64,000 nucleotides of DNA from Streptomyces griseicoloratus (GCF_014534645.1 NZ_JACVQF010000234.1:120484-184483); one strand, 5' to 3'; counted from the first letter of the stretch, positions 1 to 8,186 are shown. Notes: generated from the sequence alone by a model not told the origin. Numbers and translations are program-made.

Positions 1-209
1 TCGAGCGGGTGTGCACCAAGGACGAGGTGCGCTGCGTCTCCTTCCGGCAGCTCGTCGACTGGCTGGACGCCCAGGACCCGAGGACGCTGAAGAAGCTGCG
101 CACCCTGGGCGTCGGGGAGGCGCCGAAGCAGGGCTGGGCGTCCTTCCTGTCGGCCGGCCCCGCACCGGCCCCGAAGGGTGTGCCGGGCGCGCCGCCGGCC
201 GGCCGGTGA
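1..209 (+). CDS. 3' end of a protein cut by the window edge, possibly a polysaccharide deacetylase
   Basis: Only the last 68 or so codons are present, reading in frame from base 3 to a TGA at 207-209; the start lies outside the window. The visible part has a stretch VSFRQLVDWLDAQDP followed by a basic helix and an Ala/Pro/Gly-rich tail. A 'valine-aromatic, then QLVDWL' segment is typical of the extreme C-terminus of NodB-type polysaccharide deacetylases, but no catalytic motif is in view. The function is therefore a weak inference. The gene converges with the ATPase gene that ends at 217, with only 7 bases between the stops. Confidence 0.5.
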   Translation, partial: ERVCTKDEVRCVSFRQLVDWLDAQDPRTLKKLRTLGVGEAPKQGWASFLSAGPAPAPKGVPGAPPAGR

Positions 210-216
210 CCGCCGG

Positions 217-1197
217 TCAGGCCGGGGCGGCGACCCCCTCGCCGAGGACGAACCCGGGGTCGACCTGCGCGGCCAGGTCGGCTCCGGTGCGCTCGTTGCC
301 CCAGCTGTGGGCGTTCTTCAGGTGGAAGTGCACCATCTGCCGCGTGTACCGCTCCCAGTCCCGCAGCTCGTACGTCGCGTCGACGGCCGTGTGCAGGGTG
401 CGCAGCGCCCGGCGGTTGGCGTCCTCCAGGAGGTCGAACCGGGGCGGGCGGCCCTTCTCCATGGCGCGCACCCAGTCCGAGTGCCCGACGGTCACCAGCA
501 GGTCGTCCCCGACCTCCGCGCGGAGGAAGTCCAGGTCCTCCTCCCCCTGCACCTTGTTGCCCACGACCTTCAGGGTGACGCCGAAGTCACGGGCGTACTC
601 CTTGTACTGCCGGTAGACGGAGACCCCCTTCCTGGTCGGTTCGGCGACGAGGAACGTGATGTCGAAGCGGGTGAACATGCCGGAGGCGAACGAGTCCGAG
701 CCCGCCGTCATGTCGACCACGACGTACTCGTCACGGCCGTCGACCAGGTGGTTCAGGCACAGCTCCACCGCTCCCGTCTTGGAGTGGTAGCAGGCGACTC
801 CCAGGTCGGCGTCCGTGAAGGGCCCGGTGACCATCAAACGGACGGCTCCGCCGTCGAGTTCCACCGGCCGCGCGCAGGCGTCGTAGACCGGGTTGTCCTC
901 GCGCACCCGCAGCAGCCGCGATCCCTCCCCGGGCGGTGTCGTCTTGATCATCTTGTCGGCGCCCGCGATGCGCGGGTTGGTGCCGCGCAGGTAATCCTTG
1001 ATCAGTCCGAGGTGGTCGCCCATCGCGGGCAGCCCGGCCGCCTCCGCCTCGTCGAGGCCCAGTGCGGCCCCCAGGTGCTGGTTGATGTCGGCGTCGATCG
1101 CGACGACGGGTGCGCCGGTGGTGGCGAGGTGGCGGATGAACAGGGAGGACAGGGTGGTCTTGCCGCTGCCGCCCTTCCCGACGAAAGCAATTTTCAT
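217..1197 (-). CDS. CooC/MinD-type P-loop ATPase
   Basis: The 326-residue protein begins MKIAFVGKGGSGKTT, a deviant Walker A motif (KGGxGKT[T/S]) of the ParA/MinD/CooC superfamily at residues 8-15, followed by VVAIDADINQHLG, the usual aspartate-containing switch region, near residue 35. A further segment YVVVDMTAGSDSF fits Walker B. CooC-type proteins use ATP to load metal into enzymes or to dimerise on partners; no substrate can be read here. The ATG at 1197 was chosen because the motif starts immediately after it. The reading frame continues 50 codons upstream, but that part is Arg/Pro-rich and overlaps the divergent neighbour. The 101-bp gap to the divergent Fic-like gene presumably holds both promoters. 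Confidence 0.8.
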   Translation of the reverse strand: MKIAFVGKGGSGKTTLSSLFIRHLATTGAPVVAIDADINQHLGAALGLDEAEAAGLPAMGDHLGLIKDYLRGTNPRIAGADKMIKTTPPGEGSRLLRVREDNPVYDACARPVELDGGAVRLMVTGPFTDADLGVACYHSKTGAVELCLNHLVDGRDEYVVVDMTAGSDSFASGMFTRFDITFLVAEPTRKGVSVYRQYKEYARDFGVTLKVVGNKVQGEEDLDFLRAEVGDDLLVTVGHSDWVRAMEKGRPPRFDLLEDANRRALRTLHTAVDATYELRDWERYTRQMVHFHLKNAHSWGNERTGADLAAQVDPGFVLGEGVAAPA

Positions 1198-1298
1198 GTT
1201 CACCAAGCGTAGCGGGATGATAGCTGTACGTCGCACACGGACGTGAAGAAGACCACTCCTTCGTGGGGTGGGCGGCCGGGGTGCGTAGGGTCGTACCC

Positions 1299-2123
1299 AT
1301 GAGTACGACAGGCGCGACCGCCGATCCGCTCGCGGCCCTGGGCGCACTGCCCGGCGTGTCCGAGTCCGTGGAGTCCGTACGCAAGGCCGTGGACCGGGTC
1401 TACGGCCACCGGATCATGCGGCGGCGCAGCAACGAGATCACCTCCGAGGCGGCGCTGCGCGGTGCCCGGGGCTCGGCGGCGCTGTCCGGTGCGGACTGGG
1501 CCCTGGAGGAGGTGCGCCGGCGCACCGACTTCAGCGGTGACGCCGAGGCGCGCACGGTGGGCGCGGCACTGCGGCTGACCGCCGAGGCGGGGCAACTGCT
1601 GTCCATCTGGCGGCAGTCGCCGCTGCGGGTGCTGGCCCGGTTGCACCTCGTGGCGGCGGCGGACAAGGCCGACCAGGTGGGGCGTCCCCGCCAGGAGGGC
1701 GAGCCGGTCGACGAGCCGCTGGTGGAGCTGCCGCTGCCGGGTGCCGCGGAGGCGCACGGCCGTCTGGAGGGCCTGTCGGAGCTGATCATCGCGGGTGGTT
1801 CCGCGCCGGCGCTCGTGACGGCCGCCGTCGTGCACGGCGAACTGCTCGCGCTGCGTCCCTTCGCCTCGCACAACGGGCTCGTCGCGCGCGCGGCCGAGCG
1901 CATCGTGCTGATCGGCAGCGGTCTGGACCCGAAATCGGTCTGTGCCGCCGAGGTCGGCCACGCCGAGCTGGGCCGGGCGGCCTATCTGGCGGCACTCGAC
2001 GGCTACGTCTCCGGAACGCCGGAGGGCATGGCCGCCTGGATCGCCCACTGCGGCCGGGCGGTGGAACTGGGTGCGCGGGAGTCGACGGCGGTGTGCGAGG
2101 CGCTTCAGCGGGGAGCGGCCTGA
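1299..2123 (+). CDS. Fic-domain-like protein with a degenerate active site
   Basis: A soluble protein of 274 residues starting MSTTGATADPLAAL. Near residue 195 it has LRPFASHNGLVARA, which lines up with the Fic motif HPFxxGNGRxxR. The positions of the catalytic histidine (Arg), the first glycine (His) and the invariant arginine (Leu) are all changed, while Pro, Phe, Asn, Gly and the last Arg are kept. Fic proteins transfer AMP or other groups to target hydroxyls; this one is predicted to lack that chemistry and may be a binding protein. It also has a Fic-like preceding helix (ALVTAAVVHGELLAL). The ATG at 1299 was chosen over an upstream in-frame start at 1263. A strong hairpin follows at 2171. 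The family assignment is by motif only. Confidence 0.6.
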   Translation: MSTTGATADPLAALGALPGVSESVESVRKAVDRVYGHRIMRRRSNEITSEAALRGARGSAALSGADWALEEVRRRTDFSGDAEARTVGAALRLTAEAGQLLSIWRQSPLRVLARLHLVAAADKADQVGRPRQEGEPVDEPLVELPLPGAAEAHGRLEGLSELIIAGGSAPALVTAAVVHGELLALRPFASHNGLVARAAERIVLIGSGLDPKSVCAAEVGHAELGRAAYLAALDGYVSGTPEGMAAWIAHCGRAVELGARESTAVCEALQRGAA

Positions 2124-2170
2124 GGGATCGCGGCCGGTGCGGCCTGGAGGATCGCGGTGCGCTCAATAAT

Positions 2171-2198
2171 GCGGCGGTACGAGGATTCGTACCGCCGC
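2171..2198 (+). terminator. Hairpin downstream of the Fic-like gene
   Basis: Perfect 12-bp stem (GCGGCGGTACGA / TCGTACCGCCGC) with a 4-base loop GGAT, 47 bases after the Fic-like stop codon. There is no U-tract, which is common for Streptomyces terminators. Confidence 0.65.
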
Positions 2199-2517
2199 TG
2201 GCATGGCCACCGAGTTACCAAGCGTCCTCGATAACTTGCCCATCAGGTCGGGAACTTCGCCCGTCACCTGGTGCGGCTGGCCCGTAATCGACGGGTCGAC
2301 GTCGCGTGGGTGCCCGGTGTTCATGCTCGGTCCGTGGGGCCAATTGCGTTCTTAAGGTGATCCTTTCGGATGTCCTTGGTCTCGCGGGCCGTTAACTCAT
2401 TTGTACTCCCGGTCAGGAGCGAGTGGAAGTCCTGGCCTCCACTTCTTTACTTTTGGGTTCAAACACCTGCAAAGGGACGTTGTGTCGTCGGGCGGCCGTG
2501 CGGCGCCGCGACGACGG
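2199..2517. other. Gene-free spacer
   Basis: The 319 bases between the hairpin and the HAD gene stop hold no convincing ORF. Parts are less GC-rich than the flanks (for example around 2390-2465, with a run CTTTACTTTTGGG). A short inverted repeat AGTGGA...TCCACT lies around 2420-2446. No recognisable regulatory site was identified. Confidence 0.5.
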
Positions 2518-3351
2518 TCAGAGCAGCGGCCCCCGGCGTCGGCTCGCGTACCAGACGAGGCCCGCGGTGGCGGCCGCGGCGCCTATCGCTGCGGCGGCCA
2601 CGAGTGCCGGGCGCGGCGGTACGGACAGGGCGGGGATCCGCTGCTTGAGCCGGACGGGCCGGTGGAAGTCGAGAATCGGCCACTCGCGCGCGATGGCCTC
2701 GCGGCGCAGGGCGCGGTCCGGGTTCACGGCGTGCGGATGGCCCACGGACTCCAGCATCGGCAGGTCGGTCACCGAGTCGCTGTAGGCGTAGCAACGGGCG
2801 AGGTCGTAGCCCTCGGACGCGGCCAGCTCCCTGATCGCCTCGGCCTTGGTCGGCCCGTACGCGTAGTACTCCACCTCTCCGGTGAAGCAGCCGTCGTCGC
2901 CCACGACCATGCGGGTGGCCACCACCCGGTCCGCGCCGAGCAGCTCGCCGATCGGTTCGACGACCTCGGCGCCCGACGTGGAGACGATCACGACGTCCCG
3001 GCCGGCCATGTGGTGCTTCTCGATCAGGGAGGCGGCCTCGTCGTAGATGATCGGGTCGATCAGGTCGTGCAGCGTCTCGGCGACGAGCTCCTTCACCTGC
3101 TGGACGTTCCAGCCGCGGCAGAGCGCGGACAGGTACTGGCGCATCCGCTCCATCTGGTCGTGGTCGGCGCCCCCGGCGAGGAAGACGAACTGGGCGTAGG
3201 CGGTGCGCAGGACGGCCCGGCGGTTGATCAGCCCGCCCTGGTAGAAGGACTTGCTGAAGGTGAGCGTGCTCGACTTCGCAATGACCGTCTTGTCCAGATC
3301 AAAGAAGGCCGCTGTGCGGGGCAACGAGTGGTTTTCCACGACCTTGAGCAT
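2518..3351 (-). CDS. HAD-superfamily (subfamily IB) phosphatase with C-terminal membrane anchor
   Basis: The 277-residue protein shows HAD motif I as FFDLDKTVIA near residue 17 (nucleophile and acid/base aspartates), motif II as VIVSTSG near residue 123, and motif IV as YSDSVTDLPML near residue 193. This is the SerB/GPAT-like IB pattern. The C-terminus carries a hydrophobic Ala-rich helix (about 250-270) followed by SRRR, consistent with a cytoplasmic domain tethered to the membrane. Substrates of this actinobacterial family are generally phosphomonoesters; none can be assigned here. The ATG at 3351 is the only sensible start. The gene is transcribed away from the Tad-like operon, from a 591-bp intergenic region. 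Confidence 0.8.
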   Translation of the reverse strand: MLKVVENHSLPRTAAFFDLDKTVIAKSSTLTFSKSFYQGGLINRRAVLRTAYAQFVFLAGGADHDQMERMRQYLSALCRGWNVQQVKELVAETLHDLIDPIIYDEAASLIEKHHMAGRDVVIVSTSGAEVVEPIGELLGADRVVATRMVVGDDGCFTGEVEYYAYGPTKAEAIRELAASEGYDLARCYAYSDSVTDLPMLESVGHPHAVNPDRALRREAIAREWPILDFHRPVRLKQRIPALSVPPRPALVAAAAIGAAAATAGLVWYASRRRGPLL

Positions 3352-3455
3352 AGGGGCAGCCCATTCGGCGTAAGGTGTGGCGCGTGGGTTTGCCTGAGAG
3401 GGCTCTCGGGTACACCATGGAAGTCACGGATCGTTCGCGACCGTGCTAACCCGGT

Positions 3456-3522
3456 CCGACTCCTCCCCCCCCCGAGTCGGCCGTGGAGACGACCCCCGCT
3501 CTCCCCCCCGGCGGGGGTCGTC
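3456..3522 (+). terminator. Two tandem C-rich hairpins (terminator or attenuator)
   Basis: Hairpin 1 has arms CCGACTC (3456-3462) and GAGTCGG (3474-3480) around a C-rich loop. Hairpin 2 has perfect 12-bp arms GACGACCCCCGC (3488-3499) and GCGGGGGTCGTC (3511-3522). No gene on the plus strand ends just upstream, so attenuation of a leader transcript is as possible as termination. Confidence 0.45.
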
Positions 3523-3707
3523 GCATGTCCGGGTGGGTTTTCCTCTTCTCCGCGCGGTTCAGGCGCTGTCTTCTGCGGCGATGAACGGCGATCTTGCCGC
3601 GCTCCCATGCGCTCACTCTCCGTAGCCGTCGGGCTGCTCTGCGGATGCTCCGCGCGGGGCGGGGCGGGCGTGGGTTGCGCTCACCGGTATGGGCGATGGC
3701 GATATTC

Positions 3708-3728
3708 ACAACTGTCGAGTTGTCCACA
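3708..3728 (+). promoter_or_regulatory. DnaA-box-like 9-mer within a small dyad
   Basis: TTGTCCACA at 3720-3728 matches the preferred Streptomyces DnaA box exactly. It overlaps a 6-bp dyad, ACAACT (3708-3713) and AGTTGT (3718-3723). A single box is not an origin; it could be a dispersed DnaA site or chance. Confidence 0.3.
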
Positions 3729-3942
3729 GTTTTCGACCAAGATCCACATGATTTCCCGGAGCCCTGCACCGTGATTCCCACGCGTCGGGCCGCGCCGAGT
3801 TCACCGCCGGTTCCGTTTGCCGGACGCCTATGGCCGGTTTTGACCGGCCGCTCATATGGAGGCCGGTCGACGGCTCTTCACACACGTGGGAATCGCGCGC
3901 CGCCGAGGCCGGCGCGAGAGGCAGCGAAGGGGGACGCAGAGC

Positions 3943-5082
3943 ATGGCCGGAAACATCACACACGATCCGCCGCCCGCCGACGGACGGCGACAGGGCGGAC
4001 CGGACGGAGGGCGGCAGAGCGGACCGCTGATCGTCACCGAGGACGGCGAACTCCTCGACGACTTGTTGCGCCTGTGCGCGGCGGCCGGTGCCACCCCGGA
4101 GGTGCACCACTCGGTGCCGACGGCGGCCGACGGCCGGGTCGGCTGGGAGAGCGCTCCGCTCGTGCTGGTCGGGGACGACGCCGCCCGTCGCTTACGGGGA
4201 GCCGTGCGCAGACGGGGGGTGGTGCTGGTCGGCCGGGACCAGGACGACTCCGGCGTCTGGCGGCGGGCCGTAGAGATCGGCGCCGACCACGTCCTGATGC
4301 TGCCCGACGGCGAGCAGTGGCTGGTCGACCGCATCGCCGACGTCGCCGAGGGCGTCGGCAGGCCCGCCCTCACCGTGGGGGTCATCGGCGGCCGGGGCGG
4401 CGCCGGAGCGTCCACGCTGGCCTGCGCGCTCGCCGTCACCTCCGCCCGCGAGGGGCTGCGCAGCCTGCTGGTGGACGCCGATCCGCTGGGCGGCGGACTC
4501 GACGTCCTGCTCGGCGGCGAGACGGCCGAGGGGCTGAGGTGGCCCGCGTTCGCCGCGTCACGCGGCCGGGTCGGTGGCGGGGCACTGGAGGAGTCGCTGC
4601 CCGAGCTGCACTCGCTGCGGGTGCTCAGCTGGGACCGGGGGGACTGCGTCGCGGTGCCGCCGCAGGCCGTGCGGGCGGTCCTCGCCGCGGCCCGGCGCAG
4701 GGGCGGCACGGTCGTCGTCGACCTGCCGCGGCGGATCGACGACGGAGTCGCCGAGGTGCTTGCCCAGCTGGATGTCGGACTCCTCGTCGTACCAGCCGAA
4801 CTGCGTGCCGTCGCGGCCGCCGGCCGGGTGGCCTCCGCGGTCGGCATGGTGCTGCGTGACCTGAGGGTCGCGGTGCGGGGGCCGTACGCGCCCGGGCTCG
4901 ACGACCGCGAGGTGGCGAGCCTGCTCGGCCTGCCGCTGGCGGGCGAGGTGCCGGTGGAGTCCGGACTGCTGCGCGCGACCGAGGGCAGGCAGCCGCCGGG
5001 CGCGGCACCACGTGCTCCGCTGGCGCGGTTCTGCCGCCAGTTCTGGGAGCGGGCGCTGGCCGAGACGGGTGGGGTGGCATGA
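3943..5082 (+). CDS. CpaE-like/septum-site-determining-like ATPase of the Tad-type secretion locus
   Basis: The 379-residue protein has an N-terminal receiver-like part (about 20-140) and a MinD/ParA-like domain. That domain starts at VGVIGGRGGAGASTLACAL near residue 146, followed by LLVDADPLGGGLD. The usual P-loop lysine is absent (GAGAS), as is common in actinobacterial CpaE/Ssd homologues of the 'helicase/secretion neighbourhood'. CpaE-type proteins localise Tad machinery at the membrane. The ATG at 3943 was chosen because a GAAGGGGGA ribosome binding site precedes it; an in-frame ATG at 3856 lies far upstream without one. The stop overlaps the next start (ATGA at 5079). Codon 84 (4192-4194) is TTA, a bldA-dependent codon in Streptomyces. 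Confidence 0.82.
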   Translation: MAGNITHDPPPADGRRQGGPDGGRQSGPLIVTEDGELLDDLLRLCAAAGATPEVHHSVPTAADGRVGWESAPLVLVGDDAARRLRGAVRRRGVVLVGRDQDDSGVWRRAVEIGADHVLMLPDGEQWLVDRIADVAEGVGRPALTVGVIGGRGGAGASTLACALAVTSAREGLRSLLVDADPLGGGLDVLLGGETAEGLRWPAFAASRGRVGGGALEESLPELHSLRVLSWDRGDCVAVPPQAVRAVLAAARRRGGTVVVDLPRRIDDGVAEVLAQLDVGLLVVPAELRAVAAAGRVASAVGMVLRDLRVAVRGPYAPGLDDREVASLLGLPLAGEVPVESGLLRATEGRQPPGAAPRAPLARFCRQFWERALAETGGVA

Positions 5083-6554
5083 AGACGTCGGTGGTTGGTG
5101 GCCGGGCGCAGGGTGTGGCGTCGGGCCGGGCGCAGGGTGTGGCGTCGGGAGGGGAGGTCGGCCGGTGGCGGCCTGCGGTGTCCGCGGCCGGCGTGGCCGA
5201 CGCGGTTTCTCCCACTTCTCCCACGGCTCGGGCTCTTGGGGCTCAGCGGGCTTTCGTGGCTCGTGCGGCAGTTGCCGCGGCGGCCACCGGGACGACCTCC
5301 AGGGCGGTCGTGGGAGGGGCTGCTGCCGGAGCGTCCGCAGGGGCGGATCCGGGGCTGCTCGACGGTGTGCGCAGGTGGCTCGCCGAGAGCGGGGCGGAAC
5401 CGACGCCCGCGCGCGTGGCGCAGGCCCTGCGGGAACAGGGGCGGGTGCTCGGGGACGCCGAGATCCTCGGTGCCGCCGAGCAGCTGCGGTCCGAGCTGGT
5501 CGGCAGCGGGCCGTTGGAACCGCTGCTCGCCGATCCGTCCGTGACCGACGTGCTGGTGTCCGCCCCGGACCGGGTCTGGGTGGACCGGGGCGGCGGCCTG
5601 GAGCTGACGCCGGTCTCCTTCCCGGACGCCGGGGCGGTACGCCGTCTCGCGCAGCGCCTCGCCGCCGTGGCCGGACGACGGCTCGACGACGCCCGGCCGT
5701 GGGTGGACGCCAGGCTGCCCGACGGCACCCGGTTGCACGCGGTGCTGCCTCCGGTCGCCGTCGGCTGCGCATGCCTGTCGCTGCGGGTGGTACGGCCGCG
5801 CGCGTTCACGCTCGACGAGCTGGTGGCGGCGGGCACCGTGCCGCCGGGCGGGGACCGCGTGCTGCGGGCGCTCCTGGGCGCAAGGCTCTCGTTCCTCGTC
5901 AGCGGCGGTACCGGAACCGGCAAGACGACGCTGCTGAGTGCGTTGCTCGGACTGGTCGGACCGGGGGAGCGGATCGTGCTCGCCGAGGACTCCGCGGAGC
6001 TGCGACCGGACCATCCGCACGTCGTCCGGCTGGAGACCAGACCCGCCAACCAGGAGGGCGCGGGCCTGGTCACCCTGGAGGACCTCGTGCGTCAGGCGCT
6101 GCGGATGCGGCCGGACCGTCTCGTCGTCGGCGAGGTGCGCGGGCCCGAGGTGGTGCACCTGCTCGCCGCGCTGAACACGGGCCACGAGGGCGGTTGCGGC
6201 ACGGTGCACGCCAACGCCGCAGCCGACGTACCGGCCCGGCTGGAAGCGCTCGGCACGGCGGCCGGGCTGGACCGGGCAGCACTGCACAGCCAGCTGGCGG
6301 CGGCCCTGTCGGTGGTCCTGCACCTGGTTCGTGACCGGGCGGGACGGCGGCGGATCGCCGAGGTGCACGTACTGGAACGGGACCCGTCGGGGCTGGTGCG
6401 GACGGTGCCGGCACTGCGGTGGGGCGCGGCGGCGTTCGCCCCCGAGCGCGGATGGGAGCGGCTGCGGGAGCTGCTGCGCGGCGAGGGCGTCGATGCCCGA
6501 GCCCTCGGAAGGGAGACGTATCGGAAGGGAGACGTAGGTGACCGGGACGGGTGA
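5079..6554 (+). CDS. TadA/CpaF-type secretion ATPase
   Basis: The 491-residue protein carries the type II/IV secretion ATPase core. Walker A is GGTGTGKT at residues 276-283, an ASP-box region LAEDSAELRPDHPHVVRLE follows, then a Walker B-like segment RLVVGEVRGPE and the His box GTVHANAA. It would power assembly of the Flp-type pilin encoded downstream. The first 90 residues are Ala/Gly-rich and poorly ordered, and include a duplicated RAQGVAS unit from a perfect 24-base DNA repeat. The start ATG overlaps the preceding stop by four bases, and the gene itself overlaps the GTG of the next gene by 17 bases, so translational coupling is likely. Confidence 0.9.
   Translation: MKTSVVGGRAQGVASGRAQGVASGGEVGRWRPAVSAAGVADAVSPTSPTARALGAQRAFVARAAVAAAATGTTSRAVVGGAAAGASAGADPGLLDGVRRWLAESGAEPTPARVAQALREQGRVLGDAEILGAAEQLRSELVGSGPLEPLLADPSVTDVLVSAPDRVWVDRGGGLELTPVSFPDAGAVRRLAQRLAAVAGRRLDDARPWVDARLPDGTRLHAVLPPVAVGCACLSLRVVRPRAFTLDELVAAGTVPPGGDRVLRALLGARLSFLVSGGTGTGKTTLLSALLGLVGPGERIVLAEDSAELRPDHPHVVRLETRPANQEGAGLVTLEDLVRQALRMRPDRLVVGEVRGPEVVHLLAALNTGHEGGCGTVHANAAADVPARLEALGTAAGLDRAALHSQLAAALSVVLHLVRDRAGRRRIAEVHVLERDPSGLVRTVPALRWGAAAFAPERGWERLRELLRGEGVDARALGRETYRKGDVGDRDG
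5101..5148 (+). repeat. Perfect 24-base tandem duplication inside the tadA-like gene
   Basis: The units 5101-5124 and 5125-5148 are identical. Each adds eight residues in frame to the variable N-terminal extension of the ATPase, so the duplication is tolerated by the protein. Confidence 0.9.
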
Positions 6555-7410
6555 GCTGGCGACGGGCACGGCCCTGGCGTGCCTGGGGGCCGCGGCATGG
6601 CTGACGGGCGGGTGGCATGCGCAGGCGCGGCGCGCGCGGCTGCTGCTCGCGGGCGGAGGGGCGGTCGGGAGCGGGCCGCCCGTGGCACACCGGGTGCCGG
6701 ACGCGCTGCGGCGGGTCCAGGGACGGTTGCGGGCCGAATGGTGGGCGCTCGCCGCCGGGCTGGTGACGGCGGTGCTGGGCGGCTCCGTGATTCCGCTCCT
6801 CGCGGGGGCGGCCGGTGTCGCGGTGCTGCGGCGGTTGCGGCTCGCGGGGTGGGCACGGCGGGCCCGTGAGGCCCGGCAGGACGCGGTGATCGCGCTGTGC
6901 GGGGCGCTCGCGGGGGAGGTGCGGGCGGGGCGGCAGCCGGGCGAGGCGCTGCTGTACGCGGCACACGACTCCGGAGGGCTCGGCGACGGGCAGGCGGCGG
7001 TGCTGGCGGCGGCCCGGTTCGGCGGGGACGTGCCGGGCGCGCTCGCGGCGGCAGCACGGCAACCGGGTGCCGACGGGCTGCGCGGGCTCGCCGCGTGCTG
7101 GCGGGTGGCCGTCGACCAGGGCGCCGGACTGGCGGCCGGCCTGGAGCGGCTGGAGGCGGCACTGCGCGCCGAGCGGGATCAGCGGGCCGACCTGCGGGCC
7201 CAGTTGGCGGGGGCACGTGCCACTGCGGTGATGCTCGCCGGTCTGCCGGTCCTGGGGCTCCTCCTCGGCGTCGCGCTCGGCGCCGACCCGCTGCACGTGC
7301 TGCTGCACACCGGAGCGGGGCTGGGCTGCCTGCTGGCCGGGGCGGTGCTGGAGGGCCTGGGTGCGTGGTGGGTGACGCGGATCGTGCGGCGAGCGGAGGC
7401 GGGGGCGTGA
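6538..7410 (+). CDS. TadB-like inner-membrane platform protein (T2SF family)
   Basis: The 290-residue protein starts at GTG 6538 within the end of the ATPase gene. It has an N-terminal hydrophobic helix (about 8-24), a second hydrophobic pair around 70-100, a soluble helical stretch DAVIALCGALAGEVRAGRQ typical of the T2SF/GspF fold (about 118-220), and two C-terminal membrane helices (about 225-285). This is the usual TadB architecture. It should form the membrane platform with TadC, driven by the TadA ATPase. Its stop overlaps the following GTG start (GTGA). Confidence 0.82.
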   Translation: MTGTGELATGTALACLGAAAWLTGGWHAQARRARLLLAGGGAVGSGPPVAHRVPDALRRVQGRLRAEWWALAAGLVTAVLGGSVIPLLAGAAGVAVLRRLRLAGWARRAREARQDAVIALCGALAGEVRAGRQPGEALLYAAHDSGGLGDGQAAVLAAARFGGDVPGALAAAARQPGADGLRGLAACWRVAVDQGAGLAAGLERLEAALRAERDQRADLRAQLAGARATAVMLAGLPVLGLLLGVALGADPLHVLLHTGAGLGCLLAGAVLEGLGAWWVTRIVRRAEAGA

Positions 7411-8186
7411 CCGGAGACGTTGTCCACAGGCTGGGGGCCGTGATGGGGACGGTGCTCCTCGTCGGCTGGCTGGTGCACCGGATCGGCGCAGGGCGGCGCG
7501 CCCGGACGGTACGGCGACGGCTCACCGGCCTGCTGGCCCCGCAGCAGACCCGTACGGCCCCGCGCGTCGAGGTGCCGGCGACGGCGCGCAGATGGCTGCC
7601 CCTGCTGGCCACGGTGGGTGCGGGCTGGGCGCTGGTCGGCGGCGTCGCCGGCGCCCTGGTGGGGCTGGGGGTCGCGGCCGGGCTGTGGCGATGGCAGGTG
7701 CGGCGGTCGGCGTCCGGCAGGGCCGCGGAGGAGGCCGTGGCCGTGGAGGCGGCCCGTCAGCTGCCGCTTGCCGCCGACCTGCTGGCCGCCTGCATCGCGG
7801 CGGGTGCGGGTCCCGTGGTCGCGGCCCGTGCCGTGGGCGACGCCCTCGGCGGTCCCGTCGGGGACGCGCTGGCGCACGGGGCGGCGGAAGTACGGCTCGG
7901 CGGTGAACCGGGCGGCGCCTGGCGCGGGCTGGCGGCGGTCCCCGGCGCCCGGCCCCTGGCGCGGCTGCTGGAACGGGCCGCCGTGTCCGGCCTGCCCGCG
8001 GCCGGACCCGTCGCCCGGCTCGCCGCACAGGCCCGTTCCGACTGGGCGCGGGCCACGACGGCCCGGGCACGCCGGGCGGCCGTGATGGTCACGGCACCGG
8101 TGGGGCTGTGCTTCCTGCCCGCCTTCATCGCCGTGGGCGTACTGCCGGTGGTGATCGGGCTCGCCGACGGGGTGATGGGCGGATGA
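7407..8186 (+). CDS. TadC-like inner-membrane platform protein (T2SF family)
   Basis: The 259-residue protein starts at GTG 7407, which overlaps the TadB stop as GTGA. It has hydrophobic helices near residues 8-24 and 55-80, a cytoplasmic T2SF segment (ARQLPLAADLLAACIAAGAG, about 115-134), and a C-terminal pair of membrane helices ending in FLPAFIAVGVLPVVIGLADG. The reading frame is open much further upstream, to 6897, but that part is the shadow of TadB. Its stop codon overlaps the ATG of a small ORF (ATGA at 8183). A TTGTCCACA 9-mer lies inside the gene at 7420-7428. Confidence 0.82.
   Translation: MTGDVVHRLGAVMGTVLLVGWLVHRIGAGRRARTVRRRLTGLLAPQQTRTAPRVEVPATARRWLPLLATVGAGWALVGGVAGALVGLGVAAGLWRWQVRRSASGRAAEEAVAVEAARQLPLAADLLAACIAAGAGPVVAARAVGDALGGPVGDALAHGAAEVRLGGEPGGAWRGLAAVPGARPLARLLERAAVSGLPAAGPVARLAAQARSDWARATTARARRAAVMVTAPVGLCFLPAFIAVGVLPVVIGLADGVMGG

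Larger units (their letters stand above)
3352..3942. other. Long intergenic region upstream of the Tad-like operon
   Basis: These 591 bases separate the divergent HAD and CpaE-like genes. They contain two adjacent GC-rich hairpins (3456-3522), a stretch of lower GC around 3700-3780 with one DnaA-box-like 9-mer, and a purine-rich ribosome binding site (about 3926-3933) before the ATG at 3943. No ORF here looks real: those predicted are Arg-rich shadows. Confidence 0.55.

Noticed and set aside
3720-3728. A replication origin suggested by a DnaA box
   Set aside because: Only one box is present there and no dnaA, dnaN or cluster of boxes occurs in the window.
3852-6569. Minus-strand open frame of 905 codons opposite the CpaE-like and TadA genes
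   Set aside because: Composition is Arg/Pro/Ser-rich and no motif is visible; the plus strand has Walker motifs and overlapping starts.
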